Positions 15,706 to 24,466 of a DNA stretch of 32,343 bases are shown piece after piece. Under the pieces are notes generated by a model. That model did no database searches. It was not told where the DNA came from and worked only from the letters and a program-made list of their open reading frames with translations. How positions within the stretch are numbered: position 1 is the stretch's first letter; every line of letters starts with the position of its first letter. The translations under genes were made by a program, and so were the position numbers. The stretch comes from an uncultured Bacteroidales bacterium (lineage in GTDB: Bacteria > Bacteroidota > Bacteroidia > Bacteroidales > F082): positions 1 to 32,343 of the forward strand of contig ONKQ01000032.1 in the NCBI GenBank assembly GCA_900318465.1. Reading direction: 5' to 3'.

Positions 15706-17259
15706 CTATCTCTCCATCACCCACTTCCAGCAAGGGTCAATGCCGTCGCGGTAGTCCTCCCAAGTCTCGGGCAGGAGGATGTCGGGGATGATGGCGCTCT
15801 CGTAAGGTTTGGTGGCATCGGGGCGGACGAAGATTTTGTGGCTGATGATGCCTTGGGTGTGGGTGTTGGGCAGTTCCCAATAGAGAATGTCGCCATAATC
15901 GCTCGGCGCAAAGGTGCTGTTCTCCCCGATGATGGTGCCAATGCCGTTATCGACTGCCAAAGTAATCAACATGCCTGCACTGCTGAAAGTGTCTTTGCCC
16001 AACATGAAGATGACCTCGCCCGTGAAAAGGCTGTCGCGGCTTTGGTTCATCACAAACAATTCCGACATCTTCTTTTCAATCTCACCCTCTTCTTCCACAA
16101 AGTCAGGGTCATACAATTCGCCCAAGCGATAGGCCATGCCATTCTTTTGGAACTTTTCCTTATATTCCTTCGCCAAATCGGGATATTGGGTTTCCCACAA
16201 CTTCGAGACGCGAATGAGGCTTGAGGTCTCGCGCATTTCATCGACGGGTTTCAGCCACGAGAGCAACTGACTGCACAACTTGCTGTTGCCGCCACCGTTG
16301 TAGCGCACATCGACCATCAGGGTTTTCACGCCTTGCCGACGCATTTCCGAAAACATTTCTTGCAGAAACTCGCCAAAATCAGGGACTTGCGCCAACTGCT
16401 CTTCGGTCATCCCATGCGACTGCCCAAACATTTCCATCATCCGAAGCGTGTTTCGGTCTACGCACTGTGAAAAGCGTAAGTAGCAAAGCTGTTTCTCCGG
16501 CATGATGTTGTAACTGAAGTACTTGCTGCTCTTTTTGAAAGGAACATTGCTTTTGGGGGTATAGAACCATTCAATGTCATCTTCACTAAGTTCCTCTTGT
16601 CCGACCGCAGGCAGCAAAACTGTGTTGCCGTCGTCGAACTGAAATTCGAGCATGTCGTCGGGGCGGCGGTAAGGGTTGTAGTCCCAAGCCGTTTTCAACT
16701 GCATGTAATTGTTCACGCTGGCAATGAAGTGGTTGTCGTTGTCGCAGCTCATCAAGGGGCGGAAGCTCTCAATGACCTCGCGGGGAGGCTTGCCGTTGAT
16801 GGCAGTGACACGGTGCCCCAACTCGGCGGAAAATTCCTTCGTGATGGTTGTCAAATAAAAAGCGGTGTCGCCGTCGGCAAACAATGCGAAGGGACAAATC
16901 TTGCCATCGAAGCTCATCGACACTTTCGAGTGGCCGTCGTTGAGCGGCGAAAGGATGGATTGCAGATACTGTTTCAATTGGTCATCGCTCTCACAACCAA
17001 CGAGATACTGATAGCCCGCACGGGTCAGGCTGTCCATGTTGTAATGCCTTCTTCCGATTTCGGCAAAGATTGGATGCGTGTTTTCCAGCATGTCTGCAAA
17101 GAGCAGAAAATCACGCTGGTAGGCGTTCCCGTCGCGATAGAGTTCGCTGTTTTCCACTTCGGGATTGGCCAAGGTGTTGTAGGCATCTTCCTGAGCTAAC
17201 AGGGTTAAAGTGCTCGAAATCAGCAGCAAAAACATTGAAATGGTTTTGTAGTTTTGCAT
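15706..17259 (-). CDS. S41 family (C-terminal processing/tail-specific protease-like) exported peptidase
   Basis: This 517-residue protein has a signal peptide (1-22, ending TLLAQ). The region about 90-160 (LSPLNDGHSKV, then LGHRVTAINGKPPREVI) resembles the S41 cap and PDZ-like segment. The S41 core shows TLMVDVRYNGGGNS (313-326) and GKDTFSSAGM (421-430), where S426 or S427 is the likely nucleophile, followed by GTIIGENSTFAPSDYG. No clear T9SS tail is seen, so it probably acts in the periplasm or at the membrane. The stop lies 26 bp from the ddh promoter; it is not obviously co-transcribed with its neighbours. Confidence 0.85.
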   Translation of the reverse strand: MQNYKTISMFLLLISSTLTLLAQEDAYNTLANPEVENSELYRDGNAYQRDFLLFADMLENTHPIFAEIGRRHYNMDSLTRAGYQYLVGCESDDQLKQYLQSILSPLNDGHSKVSMSFDGKICPFALFADGDTAFYLTTITKEFSAELGHRVTAINGKPPREVIESFRPLMSCDNDNHFIASVNNYMQLKTAWDYNPYRRPDDMLEFQFDDGNTVLLPAVGQEELSEDDIEWFYTPKSNVPFKKSSKYFSYNIMPEKQLCYLRFSQCVDRNTLRMMEMFGQSHGMTEEQLAQVPDFGEFLQEMFSEMRRQGVKTLMVDVRYNGGGNSKLCSQLLSWLKPVDEMRETSSLIRVSKLWETQYPDLAKEYKEKFQKNGMAYRLGELYDPDFVEEEGEIEKKMSELFVMNQSRDSLFTGEVIFMLGKDTFSSAGMLITLAVDNGIGTIIGENSTFAPSDYGDILYWELPNTHTQGIISHKIFVRPDATKPYESAIIPDILLPETWEDYRDGIDPCWKWVMER

Positions 17260-17382
17260 AATTTGATAGATTTGTAATACCCGTAATACGGAGATGGGAG
17301 AAAAAAGTTACAGCCAATGCAAAAAATATTCTTGAAAGCTATTCTCGGTGGCAAAACTACATAATTTTCCGATTTTTCTCAC

Positions 17383-17390
17383 TATTTTTG
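17383..17390 (+). promoter_or_regulatory. -7 promoter box (TATTTTTG) for the C25 protease
   Basis: TATTTTTGCCCC lies 20 bp before the ATG at 17411. Confidence 0.62.
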
Positions 17391-17410
17391 CCCCGAATTA
17401 ATCTTACACA

Positions 17411-20400
17411 ATGAAAAAACTGTTTCTATCCTTAATTATGCTTGCCGCCGTTCTTTTCGCGCAAGCTCAAACCATCGAGCAAACCTATCATTTCGGCCAG
17501 CCTACCGTCAGCGAGCGCGATGGTTACCAGCAAATTGGCTTCCAAGGTTGCCTGCCCAACGGCATCGTGGGCGAACCTACACTACCTTGGCAAAGTATAA
17601 GCTTGCTGCTGCCACAAGGCCAAGAAGCAACTGCTATCAACGTGGAGTTTGCTGATTTTGTGGAACTTGAAGGCAATTTTAACCTTTATCCCGCTCAGAA
17701 GCCTCGCCCGATTTCGAGCGAAGAGGAGATTCCTTTTGCCAAAAACAAAAATCTTTATCGTTCCGCAGAGGTTTATCCCTCAAGGAATCACAGCAATGTC
17801 AACACGCAATACCTGAACGGTGTAGCCTTTGCCTTTAGTGGTTTCACGCCCTTGCGCTATGTGCCTGCCACGGGCAAGGTCAGCTATGCGCAAACGGTGA
17901 CGGTCACGATTGAGACAACGACAAGTCGCGACGACCATAGTCGCAAACTCTGGCTCACGCCCGAAAACGAGGCTTCCGTCAAGCGCTTGGCGCAAAATCC
18001 CAATGTGTTAGGCACTTACAACAAACGCGGTCGCGAAATCGGCGGCTACGACATGCTCATCATCACGGCTGAGGAATGGATTCCGAGTTTCGGCGAATAC
18101 ATGAACCTTTACAACGACAAGGGCATCCGCACCCGCATCGTGGCTTTGGAGAACATTTACGCTTCGATGGAAGGCGTTGACCATCAGGAGCAAATCCGCA
18201 ATTATATCATTCAGGAATACGAGGAAAACGGCATCTCTATGGTCAGCCTCGGCGGTGACGTGAGCATCGTGCCTTACCGCAGCCTCTATTGCTGGGCGCA
18301 GGAAGGCGAGGAAGACCAACTGCCCGCCGACATGTATTATGCCTGCCTTGACGGCACCCTCAACGACGATGGCGACGACCGCTGGGGCGAAGTGGGCGAA
18401 GACGACCTGCTGCCTGAAATCGGCATCGGGCGACTGCCTTTCAACAACGAGGCGCAGTTTGCAACCATCATGCACAAGACTTTCAGCTACTTGCAGAACC
18501 CCGTTTTGGGCGAGTTCACCTCACCCATCCTCGGCGCGGAGCATCTTGGCGATGGTTATTACGGTGATATTGACATGGAACGCCTCATCGGACAAAACGA
18601 CGACTACGACTACACAACATACGGATACCCAGAAAATTACAATTTCAAGCGTTACTACGCCACCCCACAACACGATTTCAGAGGAAGCGAGTTCCGCAAC
18701 GTGATTGGCACGGGCGGACAGTATGTGCACCATGTGGGTCACGCCAACGACGACTTTGTGGCGGGTTGGTACGGCAGCAGCATGGGCAACAGCTTCTTCT
18801 CGGGCAACGATGGCATCAACCACAACTACATGCTGTTCCACTCGCACGGTTGCATTTGCGGAAACTTCCCAGTCAGTTGCGTCCTTGAGAAGATGGTCAC
18901 CATTGAGACCGGTTTCGTAGTGACCACGGGCAACTCGCGCTACGGCTGGTATATGCCTTGGGGCGACGGCATGGCAGCACACATCCACCGTGAGTTTATC
19001 GATGCCTATTGCCACGACCACATTCCTTCAGTCGGCATGGCTTTGCGCGAGGGCAAGATTGCCACTGCACCTTGGGTCTCCATCCCGTATGATGAAAACC
19101 ACGAGGAAAACGGTTGCCTGCGTTGGAACATCTACTGTCTCAATGTGTTGGGCGATGCGGCCTTGTGTCCTTGGTTCGAGGAGCCGTTCAATCCGAATGT
19201 GGTTTATGAACAGGGTCTAAAGGTCGGAACGACTTCTACCACCGTGCATGTCAGCCATTTCGACACGCCTTTGGACAATTTCCGCGTTAGCTTGTATGAT
19301 GGCGAGACTTTGTTGGGCTTTGGCATTACAGACGAAAACGGCGACGTCGAATTGGGTTTTGAGCCTCTTGAAACCGTTGGTGCTTTGCGCCTCATCGTCA
19401 CGGGACAGAGCGCATGGCCGCAGACTTTAGAAGTCTTTGGTTTCGAGAGCGGCGAACCTTTCGTTTACGGCGACATCCTCAACCTCAGTGGAGAGGCCGA
19501 ATATGGCACCAACCGTTTCGTCAGCATGGATCTTTACAACAAAGGCGATGTGAGCGCACACAATGTCCATGCCGAGGTAAGCACCGATTGTGAGTATATC
19601 GACGTCATCCCCAGCAATTTCATCATCGCTGAACTTGCGGCCAACAGCACCGAGCATTTTGAGCAAGGCGGATTTATAAAAATTGCCAACAACATCCCCG
19701 ACCAAACCATTTTCACCCTGAATCTCACCACATACATCGATGAAACTCAGCAACATACCACCCAAAAGTCCTTCTATGCATTGGCACCCAACCTGCAATT
19801 TGCTGAAATAGAGGTGGATGACAGCCAAGGCGACCAAAACGGGTTCATCGACCAAGGCGAACTTATCACCTTGAAAATTCTTGGCGCAAACATCGGTCAT
19901 GCCCTTGCACCCCAAGCCTATCTGAAAGCCACCTGCGACGACGAGCGCATCCACATTATCGACAACACCGTACAAATCGGAAATGTTGACCGTGATGGCA
20001 ATTTTGATGTAGATTTGAGCTTTACGAGCGACGACGACATCATTGGAGGCACGATTTTCCACATCAACCTTGAGCTGCATACGGGTGCCTACACTACCGT
20101 GTTCGACTACAGCTTCTCCATCGGCGTGGCCGTTGAGACCTTCGAAAGCGGCGACTTCAGCTTTGTGGAATGGGAACACGCCGGCGACCAGCATTGGTTC
20201 GTCACCGACGAAGAGGCTCACAGCGGCACCTATAGCGCACGTAGCGGCGAGATTGGCGACGACGAAGTCTCCTATTTGTTGATCTACGCCGACATCCTTC
20301 ACGACGGTGAAATCAGCTTCTGGTTCAAGACTTCGACAGAAAACCGCAAGGACCTCTTTGCCTTCTTCATGGACGGCCACAAGAAAGACTGGTGGTCGGG

Positions 20401-20794
20401 CGAAAACGACTGGACCTTTGCAAGTTACGATTTCGAGGCCGGCAGCCATGTCTTCCAATGGATTTACGACAAGAACAGCAACGGACAGTCGGGCAGCGAC
20501 TGCGCCTGGATCGACGACATCACCTTCCCGCGCACCTGTGTCATCACCGAGGTTGAGGAAACCGTCGTCAAGAAAGGCAACAGCCTCTACCCCAACCCCA
20601 CCACAGGCCGCTTCACCATCGAGCTTAAAGAAGAGAGCAACATCTGTATTTTCAACATTTTAGGACAAGTAATGCATTTGGAAAGAGCATCAGGAATCCA
20701 TCAGATCAGCCTTGAAAACGCGCCCAAGGGATTGTATTTCGTGCAGATTCAGGGCGAAAACAGCACTGAGGTCAAGAAGCTTATCGTTGAATAA
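17411..20794 (+). CDS. Gingipain-like C25 cysteine peptidase with T9SS C-terminal domain
   Basis: This 1127-residue protein has a signal peptide (1-20) and an N-terminal prodomain (about 21-200; LPNGIVGEPTLPWQSISLLL). The C25 caspase-like catalytic domain covers about 210-580. The His/Cys pair is visible: H444 in HHVGHAND and C481 in HSHGCICGNF, matching the CxxGxF pattern of gingipains with a 37-residue gap. Beta-sandwich segments follow (about 620-880), then a MAM/jelly-roll-like region (about 905-1040; VETFESGDFSFVEWEHAGD). A T9SS sorting domain ends the protein (LYPNPTTGRF, later KGLYFVQI and KKLIVE). Known homologues are secreted extracellular proteases. Whether it cuts after Arg or Lys cannot be told. 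Confidence 0.93.
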   Translation: MKKLFLSLIMLAAVLFAQAQTIEQTYHFGQPTVSERDGYQQIGFQGCLPNGIVGEPTLPWQSISLLLPQGQEATAINVEFADFVELEGNFNLYPAQKPRPISSEEEIPFAKNKNLYRSAEVYPSRNHSNVNTQYLNGVAFAFSGFTPLRYVPATGKVSYAQTVTVTIETTTSRDDHSRKLWLTPENEASVKRLAQNPNVLGTYNKRGREIGGYDMLIITAEEWIPSFGEYMNLYNDKGIRTRIVALENIYASMEGVDHQEQIRNYIIQEYEENGISMVSLGGDVSIVPYRSLYCWAQEGEEDQLPADMYYACLDGTLNDDGDDRWGEVGEDDLLPEIGIGRLPFNNEAQFATIMHKTFSYLQNPVLGEFTSPILGAEHLGDGYYGDIDMERLIGQNDDYDYTTYGYPENYNFKRYYATPQHDFRGSEFRNVIGTGGQYVHHVGHANDDFVAGWYGSSMGNSFFSGNDGINHNYMLFHSHGCICGNFPVSCVLEKMVTIETGFVVTTGNSRYGWYMPWGDGMAAHIHREFIDAYCHDHIPSVGMALREGKIATAPWVSIPYDENHEENGCLRWNIYCLNVLGDAALCPWFEEPFNPNVVYEQGLKVGTTSTTVHVSHFDTPLDNFRVSLYDGETLLGFGITDENGDVELGFEPLETVGALRLIVTGQSAWPQTLEVFGFESGEPFVYGDILNLSGEAEYGTNRFVSMDLYNKGDVSAHNVHAEVSTDCEYIDVIPSNFIIAELAANSTEHFEQGGFIKIANNIPDQTIFTLNLTTYIDETQQHTTQKSFYALAPNLQFAEIEVDDSQGDQNGFIDQGELITLKILGANIGHALAPQAYLKATCDDERIHIIDNTVQIGNVDRDGNFDVDLSFTSDDDIIGGTIFHINLELHTGAYTTVFDYSFSIGVAVETFESGDFSFVEWEHAGDQHWFVTDEEAHSGTYSARSGEIGDDEVSYLLIYADILHDGEISFWFKTSTENRKDLFAFFMDGHKKDWWSGENDWTFASYDFEAGSHVFQWIYDKNSNGQSGSDCAWIDDITFPRTCVITEVEETVVKKGNSLYPNPTTGRFTIELKEESNICIFNILGQVMHLERASGIHQISLENAPKGLYFVQIQGENSTEVKKLIVE

Positions 20795-20914
20795 GAGGTG
20801 GAGCTCTATGTCTGCCCCTTGGGAAGGTTTGGAGAAGCCCGTTCTAAAGGCTTTCGACAAGACCCTGCTGTTGGCATTTATGATGTGCTGTTTAGGGCTT
20901 CCGTTGCCAACATA

Positions 20915-20949
20915 AAAAGCCTGCGTCATTCCGTTATGGGATGACGCAG
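20915..20949 (-). terminator. Terminator hairpin downstream of the Lcl-domain gene
   Basis: CTGCGTCATTCC pairs with GGGATGACGCAG (one wobble) over a short loop. On the minus strand the stem is followed by GCTTTTTATG, a usable T-run, so it best serves the minus-strand gene ending at 21056. It may also stop the C25 transcript. The remaining DNA in the 20795-21055 gap shows no supported gene. Confidence 0.75.
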
Positions 20950-21055
20950 ACTTGAAAGTTGATGGATGTGTTAGGGATGCCTCTATAATAATTCCTTGAA
21001 AACAGGAATCATCCAATTCTTAAAGCGGCCTTGTGTCGTATAGCACTCAGCAACC

Positions 21056-21682
21056 TTAAAAATCCCTCACACTGCGGACAATACGAGGAGCTGCTTTATT
21101 GTCGTTATAGCCATCCGAAGTATGTTCCGCTCCACCGATGGTGGTCAAATACCATGCATTAAGTTCTGAATATTCAGTTGAAGACCAATAGTTCCAACCA
21201 ATTCGAGGAATTATCGACCCACCCACTTGAGTGAGAATAGGATTGATTTCCTTGAGGTTTTTGTAAAGCCGCTTCAATTGACCCATAGCGGGCACATACC
21301 AACCGTGCTCGAAATCGACTGCGTGGAAAGCGGGATGATGCTTGCCGTTTTCACGGATAGTCTTGGTGTTGTTATATCCGTCAACATCACGAGACGCCGA
21401 GCCTCTGGTGGAGAAGTTCTCCAAATCGGTATCGTCGCCATATCCTCCCCATGCGAGCGAGCCAACATCCTCCAAAGCCACGGCCCATCCATGTTCATTT
21501 GAGTCGTCCACATAAAACACCACACCGATAGCCTTGAGATTCAATGAATCATAATCCGCTGGCCTAACCAGTGTGTCGCCTTCGCAAAGGATGTCGCCCA
21601 CTTTAACTTGAGCATTCACACACGGCACTACCAATGCCATCAGGAGAGCCGCCATCATAAGTTTCAAAACATGTTTACGCAT
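21056..21682 (-). CDS. Exported protein with Lcl/DUF1566-type C-terminal domain
   Basis: This 208-residue protein has a signal peptide (1-24, ending PCVNAQ). The rest reads as a compact Lcl-like (DUF1566) fold: KVGDILCEGDTLVRPADYDS, IGVVFYVDDSNEHGWAVALED, then HGWYVPAMGQLKRLYKN and YWSSTEYSELNAWYLTT, ending RIVRSVRDF. In this family such domains occur on bacterial surface proteins, sometimes binding glycans; the role here is unknown. It has its own promoter, so it is not part of the cobalamin-regulated operon although it follows on the same strand. Confidence 0.8.
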   Translation of the reverse strand: MRKHVLKLMMAALLMALVVPCVNAQVKVGDILCEGDTLVRPADYDSLNLKAIGVVFYVDDSNEHGWAVALEDVGSLAWGGYGDDTDLENFSTRGSASRDVDGYNNTKTIRENGKHHPAFHAVDFEHGWYVPAMGQLKRLYKNLKEINPILTQVGGSIIPRIGWNYWSSTEYSELNAWYLTTIGGAEHTSDGYNDNKAAPRIVRSVRDF

Positions 21683-21752
21683 AATTCTTTTAGTTTTCTG
21701 ATTTTCAATACATTAGATAAATTTTTCGCAGTTTTTCTGCCTTTTAACAGGG

Positions 21753-21760
21753 CAAAAGTA
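21753..21760 (-). promoter_or_regulatory. -7 promoter box (TACTTTTG) for the Lcl-domain gene
   Basis: The minus strand reads CTTACTTTTGCCC, giving a leader of about 65 nt. It lies after the operon terminator and separates this gene from the B12 operon. Confidence 0.6.
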
Positions 21761-21783
21761 AGATTTTTTCAAAACATACGAGC

Positions 21784-21811
21784 AAAAAAGCGAAACAAAT
21801 CTCACTTTTTT
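21784..21811 (-). terminator. Terminator of the cobalamin operon
   Basis: On the minus strand AAAAAAGTGA pairs with TCGCTTTTTT (one wobble) across an 8-nt loop, ending in six Ts. It begins 7 bp after the stop codon of the BtuF-like gene. Confidence 0.72.
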
Positions 21812-21817
21812 ACAAGT

Positions 21818-23083
21818 TTACTCGCTCATCAAATGGTAATATTTAGGCTGATAATCAGACCATTCATCGGTAAGGAGTTCGGGGTGGAAGAAATGGATAA
21901 AGTCGGCCAAGAGCAAATCAGGCTCGCACTGTGACTGCTCGAAATAACCCGTTTTCAAGATGTCGCAGACTATGATTTGGTGTTTCTTGTAGGCATCGAA
22001 AAGCGGATAGACGGGGTTCTCCTTCGCCAAAGTCGAGTAGGTCATAGGCGTAGGCGCAGAATTGATAACCCGCCAATATTCAGCCTTTTGCGCTTTTGCC
22101 AAAATGCTTTCGGCATCCATCGGGACGCTGGCCGTTGAGGGATTGTCTTTCCAAATGTAGTCCGCACCGGCATCGGCGAACAGCTTGGCGATATAACTCT
22201 GTCCGCCAGCCACGTACCACTGCCCGTTGAAGGCCAAATCGGAAAATACCGTCGGGCGATGCTCCACATTAGCGCATAGCGTTGAAAGGGCATTGTAACG
22301 CCTTTCAATGTCGACAAACCAAGCGTCGGCTTTGTCCTCGCAGCCCGCCAACATGCCGATGATACGAATCCATTCGGCGCGACCCAAAGGCGTGTTTTCC
22401 ATGTAGTCCGCAAAGGGGAACAGCACAGCTCCCGTGACGTTCAGGCCGCCTTGGTTGCCGTCGAAATAAGGCGAATAGAGCAAGGCATCAGGCTGCAGTT
22501 GAATCATCCGCTCAATGTCGGCGGCAGCCTCCGTACCAATGTCGTAAACCTTTTGCTGCGCCAATAATGAACGCATGGTCGAATCAGTTACGAAACGGCC
22601 TTCGAGTATGCCTTTCACACGGTCGATTTCTCCAAGACGCAGAAAAACAGCCCATTGCGTGGCCGAAAACGAAATCACCGACTTGACAGGAACGTTCAAA
22701 ACGCCTTTGACATCCTTGTCAACCATTTTGGTCGTATCTTTGATGATGGCAAACGAACCTAACGAAAGGGTCGTGTCCCAAGGGCAAATCACTTCCATGC
22801 GATAGCCATAGTCTTTCTCGAAAGCCAAAATGTTTCGGGCATGGCGCATTAGGTTGTCGCCTTGCGTCCTTTCGGGAGAATGACTACTTTTTGGAACACA
22901 AGCCGTAAATGCAAAAAACACTACTGCACACAAAACGTGCAAAGTAAGGGGCAAATTTGCACGCAGAAATCGCAGAACCCGCAGAAACCAACCGGCAGCC
23001 AAATTTGTGTCGCTTTGCGCTTCCCATAATTCAGCGTATTCTGCGTGAGACAAATTATAGGCGTAAGGCATATTATTTTCCAT
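21818..23083 (-). CDS. BtuF-like periplasmic corrinoid-binding lipoprotein (ABC transporter substrate-binding, PF01497 type)
   Basis: Last gene of the riboswitch-controlled operon. The body (residues about 75-421) has the class III binding-protein plan: VKSVISFSATQWAVFLRLGE, then VYDIGTEAAADIERMIQLQP with DALLYSPYF, a long linker helix, and a second lobe starting FSDLAFNGQWYVAGG with LFADAGADYIWKDN. The family delivers cobalamin or iron chelates to an inner-membrane ABC importer; the riboswitch favours cobalamin. A lipoprotein signal (VLCAVVFFAFTAC, C62) sits unusually far from the ATG at 23083, which overlaps the CWC gene by 11 bp. The first about 45 residues are encoded by repeat-like DNA, so a later TTG start (near residues 44 or 48) is possible. 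Confidence 0.82.
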   Translation of the reverse strand: MENNMPYAYNLSHAEYAELWEAQSDTNLAAGWFLRVLRFLRANLPLTLHVLCAVVFFAFTACVPKSSHSPERTQGDNLMRHARNILAFEKDYGYRMEVICPWDTTLSLGSFAIIKDTTKMVDKDVKGVLNVPVKSVISFSATQWAVFLRLGEIDRVKGILEGRFVTDSTMRSLLAQQKVYDIGTEAAADIERMIQLQPDALLYSPYFDGNQGGLNVTGAVLFPFADYMENTPLGRAEWIRIIGMLAGCEDKADAWFVDIERRYNALSTLCANVEHRPTVFSDLAFNGQWYVAGGQSYIAKLFADAGADYIWKDNPSTASVPMDAESILAKAQKAEYWRVINSAPTPMTYSTLAKENPVYPLFDAYKKHQIIVCDILKTGYFEQSQCEPDLLLADFIHFFHPELLTDEWSDYQPKYYHLMSE

Positions 23084-23237
23084 TGATTTCCTCCAAGCAG
23101 TCTTTACACAGACAGTCGCTGTAACTCGCTTTCAAATAGGCTTTTGTGGTGTCGGCGAGTTTCACTTTCACGCACCAACAATCCACGGAATGGACGCACT
23201 CGAATGTTTTTCCGCAACGGGGACAGGTTTTTGTCAT
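23073..23237 (-). CDS. Small cysteine-rich CWC-type protein
   Basis: This 54-residue protein runs from the ATG at 23237 (MTKTCPRCGKTFEC). It has eight cysteines: C5, C8, C14, C20, C22, C42, C44 and C47, in CPRCG, VDCWC and DCLCKDC contexts. This matches the cysteine-rich CWC family, which presumably binds zinc. An upstream in-frame ATG at 23336 is rejected because that segment is encoded by palindromic and low-complexity DNA. Its role is unknown. It overlaps the BtuF-like start by 11 bp, so translation is probably coupled. Confidence 0.75.
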   Translation of the reverse strand: MTKTCPRCGKTFECVHSVDCWCVKVKLADTTKAYLKASYSDCLCKDCLEEINGK

Positions 23238-23252
23238 TTGTTTAATTGTTGA

Positions 23253-23274
23253 TTGTTGAATTGTTGAATTGTTG
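23253..23274. repeat. TTGTTGAAT direct repeat
   Basis: TTGTTGAATTGTTGAATTGT and two further bases form three near-copies of a 9-bp unit. It is the same unit as the cluster at 2007-2100. Confidence 0.5.
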
Positions 23275-23286
23275 GGATTCGCAGAA

Positions 23287-23340
23287 AGTTCAAGCGGATT
23301 TTGCCATCCGCCCGAACTAAGTTGGGGATTTGCCATCCCC
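23287..23340. repeat. Two REP-like palindromes inside the cobalamin operon
   Basis: The first is nested: AGTTC (23287-23291) pairs with GAACT (23314-23318) and GCGGAT (23294-23299) pairs with ATCCGC (23306-23311). The second has GGGGAT (23324-23329) with ATCCCC (23335-23340). Both loops contain TTGCC. They lie in the 118-bp gap between the BtuG-like and CWC genes; neither is followed by a T-run on the minus strand. Confidence 0.6.
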
Positions 23341-23355
23341 TCAAAAGAATATCAA

Positions 23356-24453
23356 TTATTTAAACAACATTGCATTAGGAATGATGCCTGCCACAAACGA
23401 ACTGAGCAACACGCCATCATTGGAATAACGATAGACCGTGCCATTGACCATATAGTCCTTGACATCGGCAACATATAGCTCACCCGTCGAAGGCTCGACG
23501 GCGATATTATAGAACAAACCTTGTGGCTCAGCTGTGATGCGGAACGACTCGGAAAGGCTCATAGTAGCCAGGTCGAAACGACGCACCTCATTGTTGTAGA
23601 TGAGATACAGTCCATCGCCCGATGGATTGGATTTCAGAATGGAGGCAGTACCCTCAAACTCAAGGCGTTTCGTAGCGGTCTTCAGCTGAGGATCAATTTC
23701 CCAAAGCGAAGGACTTTCGCCATAGCCGACATCCCACGAGCGACCCTCACACAGCACCCATACATGGCCGTTCTTGTCAACAGCCAAGCCGTTAGGCTCC
23801 TTCCCCACCTCGATTTCAGCCACCTTCACGTCATTGTTGAGGTCAACGACCTGAACCGTGTTGTAGCTGTCGTGCGAATTGGCGTCGATGTAGTAATAAG
23901 ACCAGTTGCTGACATACAACTCATTGCCAACCTGCACCATCTTTTCAGTGGTTTTTCCCATCTCAACGGTGCCAGTATGCGTCATGGTCTGTGGGTTGAT
24001 AATCCAAAGATTGGTGCCAATCAAGTCGCTTACGTATGCCTTGTCGGGAGCCACAAAATGCATCTCGCGCGGCGAATAGAAATCGCCAATCTTGTAAGGT
24101 TTCGTGAGGTCACAAACCTGCGTGTTGGCGTCTATCTTATAGATATTGTTGCTGTTATTGACCACAATATACAAATTGTTGTCCACCAAGCTAAGGCTTT
24201 GGGCCACGTCGCCGATAGGAATATTATTGGCCTTGTAGAATAAATGATTGAACACCGTATCCGCCTCGGGGTCATAGAAACTCAGCGAGGCATTGGAAAA
24301 CTGATAGTTGCCTTCATTAAGGACATACACGCCTTTAAGATTCACGGGCTGTATCGTGTCGGAAGGATCGACGGGAACAGGCTGCGGATTGGGCTTGCAT
24401 GAGAACAACATTGTTGCAACAAAGGCCAGCAGAAACAAGTGTCTTCTTTTCAT
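23356..24453 (-). CDS. BtuG-like beta-propeller surface lipoprotein (YncE/DUF5074 type)
   Basis: This 365-residue protein has a lipoprotein signal (MKRRHLFLLAFVATMLFSC, C19) and a seven-bladed propeller body with repeated YVTN-like strands: GVYVLNEGNYQFSNASLSFY (about 41-60), SLSLVDNNLYIVVNNSNNIY (about 85-104), AYVSDLIGTNLWIINPQT, KMVQVGNELYVSNWSYYY, EPNGLAVDKNGHVWVLCEG and NIAVEPSTGELYVADVKDY. Bacteroides BtuG is a surface propeller lipoprotein that binds cobalamin very tightly and passes it to BtuB. This protein has the same architecture and lies in a cobalamin-riboswitch operon, so a BtuG role is the best inference. No BtuB gene is adjacent. Confidence 0.78.
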   Translation of the reverse strand: MKRRHLFLLAFVATMLFSCKPNPQPVPVDPSDTIQPVNLKGVYVLNEGNYQFSNASLSFYDPEADTVFNHLFYKANNIPIGDVAQSLSLVDNNLYIVVNNSNNIYKIDANTQVCDLTKPYKIGDFYSPREMHFVAPDKAYVSDLIGTNLWIINPQTMTHTGTVEMGKTTEKMVQVGNELYVSNWSYYYIDANSHDSYNTVQVVDLNNDVKVAEIEVGKEPNGLAVDKNGHVWVLCEGRSWDVGYGESPSLWEIDPQLKTATKRLEFEGTASILKSNPSGDGLYLIYNNEVRRFDLATMSLSESFRITAEPQGLFYNIAVEPSTGELYVADVKDYMVNGTVYRYSNDGVLLSSFVAGIIPNAMLFK

Positions 24454-24466
24454 TGGTAATCGTATT

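Noticed and set aside
20690-21016. Frames in the C25/Lcl gap, both strands
   Set aside because: No start context, signal peptide or motif; the region holds a terminator and otherwise featureless sequence.
23238-23336. N-terminal extension of the CWC protein from the ATG at 23336
   Set aside because: It would translate palindromic and low-complexity repeats; the CWC domain begins right after the ATG at 23237.
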